Shown here in pieces: positions 1 through 8,170 of a DNA stretch of 64,000 nucleotides. This DNA comes from CAIWHR01 sp963713275. Lineage in GTDB: Bacteria; Pseudomonadota; Gammaproteobacteria; Burkholderiales; Casimicrobiaceae. A model generated the notes under the pieces. The model searched no databases and was not told where the DNA came from. It saw nothing but the letters and a program-made list of their open reading frames with translations. Position 1 is the stretch's first letter. Each line of letters starts with the position of its first letter. The position numbers and the translations under genes are program-made. The stretch is from assembly GCA_963713275.1 (NCBI GenBank), contig CAVQLG010000024.1, forward strand, positions 1 through 64,000. The letters run 5' to 3'.

Positions 1-1
1 C

Positions 2-1162
2 ACCCGGCGCCGCCTCTGCATGCCGGCGACCACCGATGTGTGGGTGAATCAGCAGGATGCCCAGCCGCTGTTCGTGGTCAGTGCGCCGGCCAATGACAAT
101 CTGCTGGCCATGCTGCGGCGGGAAATCCTGCCGCAAGTGCGGACCTTGGTGGGCGACCGCCGGGTGACGGTAGCGTTCGATCGTGAGGGCTGGAGTCCGA
201 AGTTCTTCCGGGAAGCCTGGGCCGATGGCTTTGACGTCCTGACCTACCGCAAGGGCAAGTACCGGCCCTGGCGAGCGAGTGTGTTTCGCACCGTCGAAGC
301 CACGATCGACGGGCGCCCCGTCCGCTATCAACTCGCCGAGCGCCTGGTCACCGTCCTGCCGGGCTTTCGGATGCGCGAGGTGCGCCGCTGGTGTGACAGC
401 GGCCATCAGACCGCCATCCTGACCACGCGCCGGGACTGGCCGATCGAGGTCGTGGCCTATCGCATGTTCGAGCGCTGGACCCAGGAGAACTTCTTCCGCT
501 ACATGCGCCAGCACTTTGCCTTGGATGCGTTGGTGAACTACCAGGTCGAGCCGGTCGATCCGACCCGGACCGTACCCAACCCGGCACGCAAGGCCCTGGC
601 CGCCGAGTTGCGGGCCAGCCGCGCCGCCCTCAAGGAGCTGACCCAGGCCTACGGTCAGGCGGCACTCGCCAACCGCGAGGCGGAGCATCGCACCATGCGC
701 GGCTTCAAGATTGCGCAAGCCCGGCTGGGGCGGCAACTGCGCGCCGCGCAAGCGCGTTGTGACGCCCTGCGCGCCCAGGTTGCCGAACTGCCGAAGCGAG
801 TCCCGGTCAGCGCGCTGAGCGACGACGACACCATCGTCAAGCTCGCCCCGGAAGCGAAGCACCTCACCGACACCATCAAGATGTTGGCCTTTCGCGCCGA
901 GACGGCTCTGGTGCGCTCCCTGACCGAGCAGGGGGTGCGGACCGAGGACGACGGCCGCGCCCTGATCCGCGAGATGCTGGCCAGCAGCGCCGACATCGTG
1001 CCGCAACCAACCGAAAAGCGCTTGCTGGTCCGCGTCCACGCGCAGGCCACTCCCCGCCACAACCGCGCGTTGGCCAGCTTGTGCGCGACCCTCAACGCCC
1101 TCGAAATCCGCTACCCCGGCACCGACCTCATGCTGGTCTACGAGGCCCCCAGCGTTGCATAA
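2..1162 (+). CDS. Transposase-like protein, C-terminal part (5' end outside window)
   Basis: The frame is open to the left window edge, so the first ATG at 20 is not the true start. The segment WVNQQDAQPLFVV, then DREGWSPKFF and FDVLTYRKGK, then FERWTQENFFRYMRQHF, matches the C-terminal half of a large transposase-like family (about 600-800 aa) whose N-terminus has a HTH region. Acidic residues in DREG and QENFF are candidate DDE-type residues (inference). The last 200 residues are Arg/Ala-rich and probably helical. The matching N-terminal half of the same family occurs at 35552, as a separate truncated copy. The 3' end overlaps the end of a convergent transposase fragment. Confidence 0.7.
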   Translation, partial: TRRRLCMPATTDVWVNQQDAQPLFVVSAPANDNLLAMLRREILPQVRTLVGDRRVTVAFDREGWSPKFFREAWADGFDVLTYRKGKYRPWRASVFRTVEATIDGRPVRYQLAERLVTVLPGFRMREVRRWCDSGHQTAILTTRRDWPIEVVAYRMFERWTQENFFRYMRQHFALDALVNYQVEPVDPTRTVPNPARKALAAELRASRAALKELTQAYGQAALANREAEHRTMRGFKIAQARLGRQLRAAQARCDALRAQVAELPKRVPVSALSDDDTIVKLAPEAKHLTDTIKMLAFRAETALVRSLTEQGVRTEDDGRALIREMLASSADIVPQPTEKRLLVRVHAQATPRHNRALASLCATLNALEIRYPGTDLMLVYEAPSVA

Positions 1163-1380
1163 ATCTTCACGCCCATGTCCGGAGTCCTGAAGTTATCGAG
1201 CAGCTGGTTGTAGAAGCGCGGCGCGAGCTGCAGTGCCCGCACGATGCTGGTCACCCCCAGCAGCTCGGTGCGCACCGTCAAGCCGGCCACGGCCGTGGCG
1301 AACCACAGGAAGCTGCGCTGGCGCGAGAACGCCGGGCGCAGCAACCGTAGCGCATTCCACCAGGCGATCCACAGCGCCAT
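1138..1380 (-). pseudogene. Truncated DDE transposase, N-terminal 80 residues only
   Basis: The start at 1380 is supported by a strong ribosome binding site (GGGAGGAAACC then ATG). The protein begins MALWIAWWNALRLLRP and contains FSRQRSFLWFATAVAGL and LLGVTSIVRALQL. This is the N-terminal region of a transposase family (with residues like RQRTFLWF and DLAGVTS) that is normally about 400 aa. The frame is lost after about 70 residues, where it runs into the 3' end of the neighbouring transposase. It is therefore a remnant whose catalytic part is missing. Family assignment is by recollection of conserved motifs only. Confidence 0.55.
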
Positions 1381-1596
1381 GGTTTCCTCCCCTCGGTAGT
1401 TGTCAAGCGCGTAGAGCAGCTGCATGACACAACAACGCCCCGCGCCGAGGCCCCAGCGCATGGCTCCCGGCAGCACTGGCGGCACTTGCCAAGCTGCGGC
1501 CGGGGTCGCTGTAACTGACCTTGGCGCCCAGTTCTTCAAACTGGCCCTTGCGGCCATACGGCGCGCAGTGCAACCTCGTTGCCGCTACCCATCGCC

Positions 1597-2259
1597 TCAG
1601 CTGGCCTCGACGGCCATGAGTGCGGCGAGGACCGCCAGCCGCTCTGGCGCCGGCATGGCGCGGTAGCGCCGCGCCCAAGTTTCGGCCTTGCGCTTGATGC
1701 GCTGGCGATCGGTGAAGTTCTTGCCGGCGAAGCGCGCCCAGTGCACCCGGTCCGGGATGAAGTTGAACCACAGCTTCTCGGTGCGCACCCCGGCCTGGTT
1801 CATGACCTGCAGCTCCAGCTGCCGCCAATCCGCGAGCTGCTCGTCGTAGAGGGTCGAGGGGTAGCCGGACAGGAGCACCGCACACGGCAGGCTCTTGAGC
1901 AGCGCCAGGAGCTCGCGATGGTCCTGCGCCGTGTACTCGAAGCGGTAGCGCCGCCCCGAGCTGCGAGTCTCGTGCAGGTAGGGAGGGTCGCTGTATACCA
2001 GTTCCCGGCCGGTGAACGGGAACTGCGCCAGAAAGCGGTGCGCGCAGCCGTGGACCTTCTCCACCGGGTAGTCGCACTGGAAGTGCTCCAGCGCCCGCTC
2101 GTCGCGATCGATACCGATGTTGCGCAGCGCCGGCGGCTTGCGCTGCATGATCGCCCCACCGCCCAGGTGGGTCTCGATATAAGTGTGGTGCGGCGGCATG
2201 AGGGCGATGATCGGCTGGCACAAGCCGGAGGTCGCCTTGGAGCCGAAATAGCCGCCCAT
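1597..2259 (-). CDS. DNA adenine methylase (D12 class, Dam-like)
   Basis: The protein has 220 aa, short for Dam (about 270) but typical of phage- and plasmid-borne D12-class N6-adenine methyltransferases. The AdoMet-binding motif I appears as ETHLGGGAIM near residues 29-38. The catalytic motif IV is YSDPPY near residue 90. It would transfer methyl groups from S-adenosylmethionine to adenine in DNA. No cognate restriction gene is adjacent, so it looks solitary. It lies among transposase remnants and was probably acquired horizontally. The ribosome binding site before ATG 2259 is weak, so a slightly different start is possible. Confidence 0.85.
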   Translation of the reverse strand: MGGYFGSKATSGLCQPIIALMPPHHTYIETHLGGGAIMQRKPPALRNIGIDRDERALEHFQCDYPVEKVHGCAHRFLAQFPFTGRELVYSDPPYLHETRSSGRRYRFEYTAQDHRELLALLKSLPCAVLLSGYPSTLYDEQLADWRQLELQVMNQAGVRTEKLWFNFIPDRVHWARFAGKNFTDRQRIKRKAETWARRYRAMPAPERLAVLAALMAVEAS

Positions 2260-2289
2260 CGCAGTTGGCCCGTCAGAGGTCGCGGACCC

Positions 2290-2621
2290 ATCGTAGCCGC
2301 GACCCGCTATGCTGTCAAGGACGACTTGCTGCGCCTTGCCTGCCCCCGTACCGGCAGGGGCGGCCAGGGGAGCGAGTCGTTACGGGTCGCTAACACGCCT
2401 GGACCAAGATCCCGCAAGCCACGGCGCGGCCTACTACCAGCGGGAGCTATACACGGGAGAGGAAGGGCCATACTGAATCCATTGCCCGCCCGCCGCACGC
2501 CCGCAGATCGCCAACTATGAGCGCTTCAAGGCCCTGCGCGCACAATGGATCGCCTTGGGCATGGGGCCCCGTCGCCCGCCGCTGAGCTGGCGCGCAGACC
2601 CAGCGGTGCTATGCTTATCCC
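2290..2621. other. No intact gene; possible short transposon-protein remnant
   Basis: There is no convincing ORF. The stretch 2500-2580 read on the plus strand gives IANYERFKALRAQWIALGM. This resembles the C-terminal helix of small IS-associated proteins of the DUF6788 type, but stops and frame breaks upstream show that any such gene is decayed. This assignment is weak. Confidence 0.25.
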
Positions 2622-3029
2622 ATGGGCAAACAGCATGACAAGCATCCCTTCGCGGACAATCCTTTCCTCGAAGGTCTTGCTGGCTGGATGGACAGTCCCG
2701 CAGGGGAGCTTTCCACTGTAGTGTTGGATGCGGTGTGGGCGTTGCTAGAAAAGGTCGAGGTCGACGCCAAGCAGCGCAAGATCATCTGGGAAGATGGGCA
2801 ACAGCTTTCGATTACCGAGTCCGTGCACCGCATTCACGCCGGCTACCCAGACTTTCCGCTCGAGCTCATCGAAACGCATCTGCTCGGATGGCTCGAAATG
2901 GACTTCGTCCCACTCTCCGCTTCTCCGGAGCAATTGCACGAGCTCGATCGGCTCACCGAGAGCTGGATCGCGGACCACGAGCGGCGAGCCGAGGCCGCGC
3001 GAAAACGTGGGAGAACTCGGCACTCTTGA
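2622..3029 (+). CDS. Hypothetical protein, 135 aa, precedes DUF4338 gene
   Basis: I do not recognise a family. It is a soluble acidic protein with no membrane segment or signal peptide. It contains ALLEKVEVDAKQRKIIWEDG and a C-terminal basic tail (ERRAEAARKRGRTRHS). The reading frame is clean and codon use matches the neighbouring mobile genes. It ends 20 bp before the DUF4338 gene on the same strand, so it could be co-transcribed with it or be part of the same transposon. The ribosome binding site is not obvious. Confidence 0.5.
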   Translation: MGKQHDKHPFADNPFLEGLAGWMDSPAGELSTVVLDAVWALLEKVEVDAKQRKIIWEDGQQLSITESVHRIHAGYPDFPLELIETHLLGWLEMDFVPLSASPEQLHELDRLTESWIADHERRAEAARKRGRTRHS

Positions 3030-3048
3030 GGCTGTTACAAATGCTGGC

Positions 3049-4429
3049 ATGGAAGCTGCCACGCCGGGACCGGAATTTGCACTGTCGCGAGTTCGCGTGC
3101 GCCTGATCTGCGCCGCGGAGCGTGTCGAATGGGACACCTTGATGCGCGCGCACCACTACCTGGGTCTGACTGCCCTGGTGGGGCGCAGCCTGCGCTACGT
3201 CGCCGAGGTCGATGGCCGCTGGCTCGCCCTGCTCGGGTGGGCCTCGCCGGCGCTCAAGTGCGCGTGCCGAGATGCCTGGATCGGCTGGTCCCCAACCCTG
3301 CAGTGGCAACGCCTGGCGCTGATCGCCAACAACAATCGCTTCCTGATTTTGCCGGGCTTGCGGGTGAAGAACCTGGCCTCGCGCATTCTGGGGCTGAACC
3401 TGGCGCGACTGAGCGAGGACTGGCGGGCCGCCCACGGACATGGGTTGCTGCTGTGCGAGACCTTCATCGACCCCAGCCGCTTTGCTGGCACCTGCTACCG
3501 CGCGGCCAACTGTCGCGCCAAGATAAGCTTGGCGCATCTTGCTGGGTGAAAGTCCTGGCCGGGAAAGGGTTAACCACCCACCCGTATCGAGTGTTGCGCC
3601 TGCGGCGGAGTCGGGGGCAGTTAGCCCTGGCGAACAAGGCAGGCGAAGCGTACACAGAGAATCCTGCAGGCCGTAGGGGTCACCGCGGACCCTGAAAGCT
3701 GGTACAGCTTCGAAATAGCCATTGCGGACGGCCAGGGTTTCAGTTGTCCTGAAGCCAACACGAAGCACCCGCCATGGTGAGGGTGTGGAGGTCCGTCGGA
3801 GTCCTCAGGCTGTGGCATGCAGGAATAGATGCGTCGAAGAACTTGGGAGGTCCCTTTGGTTCCTGGCTGCGGGAAGGCCGACGTAAGGCATACGGGTATT
3901 GAGACACGTAAGGGGAAACCCCGACACAGAATTATCCCGGAGCCTAAGCGGCGCAACTGGAAGGCAGAGCAGGTAGGCGGAGAAGTACTGTGAAAGGGAA
4001 AGACCGCCGGATGCCGAGGGGGAGTCTTATCAAGCGTAGTACTCAGAGCGTGGGAAAGCCACGTACAGGGGGAAGGACTTGACGGAAGTACGCAGCTTGC
4101 AAAGGAAACTCGTGCCGGACAATGTAGGGCCGGACAACATGAGCCAACCTCACTGCAGGGAATAGCCCATTGCATCGCGGAGGCGAGTACGACCGAGGAA
4201 CCCGGTGCACAAAACTGCACGCCGGGGTCTGTGCGGGGGGCCATCCGAGAGGGTGGTTCCTACCGCGGAGATCGAGGTCGGCCGCACCCGGGGCTTTGCC
4301 AAATCCAACGACACCTACGTCGAGCACGGCAGCGCCAAGCAGATCTGGGTCTACCCCTTGCACCCTCAGGCGCCAACGATCTTGTCTGCTGCCCTGGCGC
4401 ACCCGCAACTTCCCCGGCTGGAGGTCAAG
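3049..4429 (+). CDS. DUF4338 (DruA-like) protein, split by a group II intron
   Basis: The two coding segments are 3049-3512 and 4270-4429. The first contains MRAHHYLG, RDAWIGWSP, NNRFLILPGLRVKNLASRIL and GTCYRAAN, which are hallmarks of DUF4338, the domain of Druantia protein DruA. The second reads IEVGRTRGFAKSND and KQIWVYPLHP, the end of the domain. Joining nucleotide 3512 to 4270 rebuilds the codon TGG and gives YRAANWIEVGRTRGF in perfect frame, as in the intact paralogue at 15120. The sequence then continues without a stop into an ISAs1-type transposase, so the spliced product may be a fusion. No DruB-E genes are present, so a transposon-accessory role is more likely than defence (inference). 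The start is the best in-frame ATG. Confidence 0.8.
3513..4269 (+). mobile_element. ORF-less group II intron, copy 1 (757 bp)
   Basis: It begins with a hairpin (GCGCCAAG, loop, CTTGGCGC), followed by the conserved GTGAAAGTCC and GGGAAAGGGTTAACCACC elements of group II domain I. It ends with a domain-V-like hairpin (AACCCGGTGCAC loop GTGCACGCCGGG type, around 4200-4240) and a domain-VI-like stem before CCTACCGCGGA. There is no reverse transcriptase frame inside. The ends were placed by requiring the interrupted DUF4338 frame to be restored. They agree exactly with those of copy 2, although the first base is T rather than the usual GTGYG. It lies in the sense orientation, so splicing would restore the host gene. 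A maturase would have to act in trans. Confidence 0.8.
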
Positions 4430-4840
4430 ATGATGACGCTGACTGACGACGATGCGTACTCGCTGTTTGCGCGCCTGCAGGCGATGGACGATCCACGCGC
4501 CCGCAGGGGGATGCGTCACCATCAACGCTCGTTGCTGGCGATCATCCTGTGTGCAGTGATCAGCGGCGCACAGGGCTCCACGGCCATCGGCGAATGGGTC
4601 AAACGCCTGCCCACGGCGATGCTGCGGCGACTGCGCTGCCGGCGCGGCGCCGATGGCAGCTACGAACCACCGTCCGAGCCCACCATCCGGCGCATGCTCA
4701 ATGCCATCGACATCGAGCAACTCGAGCAGCAGCTGGGCGATTGGCTGCAAACCCATGGCGTGGTCGACGAGCCCGTGGCGCTGGACGGCAAGGCCTTGCG
4801 CGGCACGCGGGGCAAAGGCCAGGCACGGCAATTGGTGGCC
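4430..4840 (+). pseudogene. ISAs1-family transposase, N-terminal part, truncated by IS21
   Basis: The sequence MDDPRARRGMRHHQRSLLAI, SGAQGSTAIGEWVK, EPTIRRMLNAID and VALDGKALRGTRG is typical of ISAs1 (H-repeat) transposases. ALDGKALRG includes the first catalytic Asp. It is in frame with the preceding DUF4338 coding sequence with no stop between. An internal ATG at 4430 with GGAGG five bases upstream could also start it independently. The protein is cut at about 137 residues (normally about 370) where the IS21-family element begins. The missing C-terminal part is not found on the other side of that element. Confidence 0.8.
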
Positions 4841-5208
4841 TGTCCGCGCCGATTGAATTTTGACCCACCCTGCCGATTGAATTTTGACCCGGGAACGGGC
4901 GCCGCTTTTGAAGCGAGCGGCTGTGGATAAGTATAGGTGGGTTGCAGGTTATTGTATGCCTCCTCGTTTGTTGATCGTGGTCCATAACGGTTGCGCAGGC
5001 GATTCCGTTGCGGGCCAGGTCCAAGTTTTCTGCCTTCCGCGCCGCGACGGCTCAGAACGCATGAATGGGCCGAGAATGAGTCGCTGCGGGCCAACGCCCA
5101 CGAATCGACCGCGTAGAACGCGCCAGGATCGATTGCTTTGACGTGCCGAGGGGTTGCGTACCTCCCCGATTGCGTCGAGTTTGCGTTCATAGGGGAGATC
5201 ACCCGCGC

Positions 5209-6024
5209 TCAGATGTCCGGCTCCGGTGGTGGCGGTTTCGGCGTCGCACCCGTGCGCTTGGCGTGCTCGCGCGACTTGATGCGCGACTTGGCCACGGCGC
5301 TGCTGTGCAGGAAGCGATAGCTCTCGTTGCCGGTTTCCACGATGTGGCAGTGATGGGTCAGGCGGTCGAGCAGCGCGGTGGTCATCTTCGCATCGCCGAA
5401 CACGGTCGACCACTCGGCAAAGTCCAGATTCGTAGTGATCAGCACGCTGGTATGCTCGTAGAGCCGCGAGAGCAGGTGGAACAGCAGCGCGCCGCCGGCT
5501 TGGCTGAAGGGGAGGTAGCCCAGCTCATCGAGGATGACCAGGTCCATGCGCAGCAGACTGGTGGCGATGCGCCCGGCCCTCCCGTGTGCCTTCTCCTGCT
5601 CCAGCGCGTTGACCAGATCGACGGTGGAGTAGAAGCGCACCCGCTTGCCGTGGCGGGTGATGCCGGACACGCCGATGGCGGTCGCCAAATGCGACTTGCC
5701 CGTGCCCGGCCCGCCGACCAGGACCGCGTTGTGCGCCGGCTCGGTGAACTCCAACTGCGCCAGTTGCTGGATCAGCTTGCGCTCCACCGGCGAGACGGTG
5801 AAGTCGAAGCCGGCCAGATCGCGATGCACCGGAAACTTTGCCACGTGCATCTGGTGACGCACCGCGCGCATGGCACGGTCCGTCAACTCGGCCTGCAGCA
5901 GGTGCTCGAGCAGCCAGCGCGAGGTGTCTAGTCCGGCGTTGGTCCCCTGCTCGAGCAGCTCGGACCAGGCGAGCGCCATGCCGTGCAGGCGCAGTTGTTT
6001 GAGTTCGACCATCAAGTCACGCAT
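5209..6024 (-). CDS. istB: IS21-family helper ATPase IstB
   Basis: The protein has 271 aa, full length for IstB. It has Walker A GGPGTGKSHLATAIG near residue 105, Walker B LVILDELGYLPF near residue 168, and the AAA+ sensor region ITTNLDFAEW. IstB is the ATP-dependent target-selection helper that works with the transposase IstA (known for IS21). The start MRDLMVELKQLRLHGMALAW is the usual IstB N-terminus. It overlaps the end of istA by 8 bp, implying translational coupling. No frame damage is visible. Confidence 0.95.
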   Translation of the reverse strand: MRDLMVELKQLRLHGMALAWSELLEQGTNAGLDTSRWLLEHLLQAELTDRAMRAVRHQMHVAKFPVHRDLAGFDFTVSPVERKLIQQLAQLEFTEPAHNAVLVGGPGTGKSHLATAIGVSGITRHGKRVRFYSTVDLVNALEQEKAHGRAGRIATSLLRMDLVILDELGYLPFSQAGGALLFHLLSRLYEHTSVLITTNLDFAEWSTVFGDAKMTTALLDRLTHHCHIVETGNESYRFLHSSAVAKSRIKSREHAKRTGATPKPPPPEPDI

Positions 6025-7540
6025 GGCCGATCTCCTCGGCGTCGTCCTGCGGGCGCAGGCGGTCGTAGCGGGCGGTATCGGCCAGCGGCGGCGCGGCCAC
6101 CTGCAGCGTGGTGGCCGCACTCTCCGGCACCGGGGTGGCGGTGAGCCGCCCCAGCACGTTGACCACATGCTCCACGCTGACCCGGCCGGACGGTGGCCCC
6201 GTCTCCAGCGCCAGCGCCACGGCCACCAGCACCGCGTCCAGTCCGGCCGTCGGCACGATGGCCAGCACCTGCGCCATGACCCGGTCACCGCCGGCGTGGC
6301 GCAACAGCGCTTGGCGCAACTGCTGCAGCGGCTCCGGCATGTCGGCGAACGGCGCCCCATTGCGCAAAGCCCCCGGCTTGCGTTGCAGCAGCGGGATGTA
6401 GTGTTGCCAGTCATAGCGGGTCTGCCCTTCGGCGTTGAGCCGCTCATGGCCGGCGACGATGCGGTCGTTGGCGACGACGACCACCCGGCCTGGGTACAGC
6501 CGGGTGCTGACCATTTGGCCCACCAGCTCGCATGGCACCGAGTAGCGGTTGCGCGCCACCGCCACCAGACAGGTACTGGAGACCCGCGCTGGCTTCTCGA
6601 CGTAGCCGTCAAACGGCGCGGGCATCGGCATCAGGTGCGTGCGCTCGTGGTCGAGCATCTCGGCCACGCTGCATTGCGCGTGCTCGGGATGCCTGATCTC
6701 CTCCCATAGCGCCCGGCACCGCGCCCCAAGCCAGGCATTGACTTCGACGAACGAGCCAAAGCGCTGCTGGCCCGCCTCGAGCCAGATCCGCCGGCGGCTG
6801 TCCTGCACGTTCTTCTCGACCACCCCCTTCTCCCAGCCCGAGGCGACGTTGCAGAAGTCGGCATCGAACAGGTAGTGCGCGCACATCACCGCGAAGCGCG
6901 CGTTGACGACCCGGCCCTTGCCCTTCTTGACCTTGTCCACCGCCGTCTTCATGTTGTCGTAGATGCCGCGTCGGGCAATGCCGCCCAGCGCCGCAAAGCT
7001 GCGGGTGTGGGCATCGAACAGCATCTCGTGGCCTTGGCTGGGATAGGCCACCAGCCAGAACGCGCGGCTCGCGCACAGCTTCAGGTGCGCCACCTGCGCC
7101 CGGTAGTAGATGCCGCCCACGACCAGCCCTTCCTCGCTCCAATCGAACTGGAACGCCTCGCCCCACGCGAACGTCAGCGGCACGAAGGCGCTCGTCGCCC
7201 CCGCCTGGCCCGCGCCTTGGCGCCAGGCCCGAATGAAGTCGGTGACCCGGGAGTACCCGCCGGGGTAACCGGCGGCCTTGATCTGCGCGTACAGCGCCTG
7301 CGCCGTGCGCCGCTCACGCTTCGGCCGGTGCCCATCGACCTTGAGCGCCTGCTGCAACGCCTCGTGAAACGCCGTCAGCTTGCCCGGCCGCGGCTCGCGC
7401 CGGTACTGCGGCTCGCCCACCACCGGTGCCTTGAGCCACTTGCGCACCGTGTTGCGCGACAAACTCGTGATGCGCGCAATCTCTCGTACCGACTTCTGCT
7501 GGCGGTAACGCAACCGCCGAACCTTCCCCATCATCGCCAT
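6017..7540 (-). CDS. istA: IS21-family transposase IstA
   Basis: The protein has 507 aa, the usual IstA length. The N-terminus has a HTH (REIARITSLSRNTVRKWLK, residues 22-40). The DDE catalytic core shows FQFDWSEEG, YDNMKTAVDK and GWEKGVVEKNV. The start at 7540 is chosen because AGGAG lies 8 bp upstream, and a longer frame from 7567 lacks such a site. IstA catalyses cut-and-paste or copy-paste transposition of the element with IstB. It is intact and probably functional. Confidence 0.93.
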   Translation of the reverse strand: MAMMGKVRRLRYRQQKSVREIARITSLSRNTVRKWLKAPVVGEPQYRREPRPGKLTAFHEALQQALKVDGHRPKRERRTAQALYAQIKAAGYPGGYSRVTDFIRAWRQGAGQAGATSAFVPLTFAWGEAFQFDWSEEGLVVGGIYYRAQVAHLKLCASRAFWLVAYPSQGHEMLFDAHTRSFAALGGIARRGIYDNMKTAVDKVKKGKGRVVNARFAVMCAHYLFDADFCNVASGWEKGVVEKNVQDSRRRIWLEAGQQRFGSFVEVNAWLGARCRALWEEIRHPEHAQCSVAEMLDHERTHLMPMPAPFDGYVEKPARVSSTCLVAVARNRYSVPCELVGQMVSTRLYPGRVVVVANDRIVAGHERLNAEGQTRYDWQHYIPLLQRKPGALRNGAPFADMPEPLQQLRQALLRHAGGDRVMAQVLAIVPTAGLDAVLVAVALALETGPPSGRVSVEHVVNVLGRLTATPVPESAATTLQVAAPPLADTARYDRLRPQDDAEEIGHA

Positions 7541-7655
7541 GGTGATCACTCCTGATCCTCTGCTCAAAAATGCAGCAGAGTAGACTGAACACCCGGGTCA
7601 GTTTTGAATCGGCATCACCCCGCTAAGTGGGTCAATTTTCGGTCGGCGCCAACAC

Positions 7656-8135
7656 GCTTGGGCTTACCTGGCTGCCCTGGACGTCCACCGTGCGAAGGTG
7701 TTCGGACGCTGCGAAGCGACCACCGGCATCGCACCTTTCGAGCGTCTGGTCGATCAGGTCATGAGTCAGTCGCCGTACGACACCGCGCGTCGCGTGTTCT
7801 GGATCATGGACAACGGTTCGTCACATCGTGGCGAAGCTTCGGTGCGGCGCCTCACGCAGGCCCATCCTCGCGTGGTGCCGGTTCACGGTCCGGTCCACGC
7901 CAGTTGGCTCAACCAAATCGAAATCTACTTCTCGATCGTGCAGCGCAAAGTGCTCACCCCCAACGACTTCCCTTGCCTGGCGGCGGTGGCCGAACGGTTG
8001 GCCGACTTCGAGCGCTACTTCGAGAGCATCGCGCATCCGTTCCAGTGGAAGTTCACCCGCGCCGATCTCAACGCGCTGATCGCGCGCATGCGCTCGCGCT
8101 ATGGGCAGAGCCAGCAAGTGAAACTGGCCGCCTGA
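7656..8135 (+). pseudogene. IS630-family transposase, C-terminal fragment
   Basis: The frame is open from the IS21 right end and reads YLAALDVHRAKVFGRCE, then FWIMDNGSSHRG, HASWLNQIEIYFSIVQRKVL and a normal stop at 8135. MDNGSSH carries the second catalytic Asp, and WLNQIE the final acidic residue, of the IS630/Tc1-like DDE core. About half of the usual 340-360 aa protein is missing at the N-terminus, removed at the IS21 junction. It is followed within 40 bp by the 3' end of a degenerate group II intron. Confidence 0.85.
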
Positions 8136-8170
8136 GTGATACGTGTGCGAACTTCTGAAACGGACTACTT

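Larger units (their letters stand above)
4841..7654. mobile_element. Complete IS21-family insertion sequence
   Basis: The ends are TGTCCGCGCCGATTGAATT on the left and, on the opposite strand, TGTTGGCGCCGACCGAAAA on the right. Both run on to TTGACCC. The terminal motif is repeated inside each end (a second copy near 4872 and another near 7590), the multiple-terminal-repeat arrangement typical of IS21. It carries overlapping istA and istB on the minus strand. About 330 bp between the left repeats and istB (4880-5208) hold no gene. The flanks are different broken transposons (ISAs1 left, IS630 right) and I see no matching target duplication. Confidence 0.85.

Noticed and set aside
3049..4429. 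Druantia anti-phage defence system (DUF4338 = DruA)
   Set aside because: No druB-D genes or large DruE helicase lies nearby. Both DUF4338 genes are embedded in transposons and coupled to transposases.
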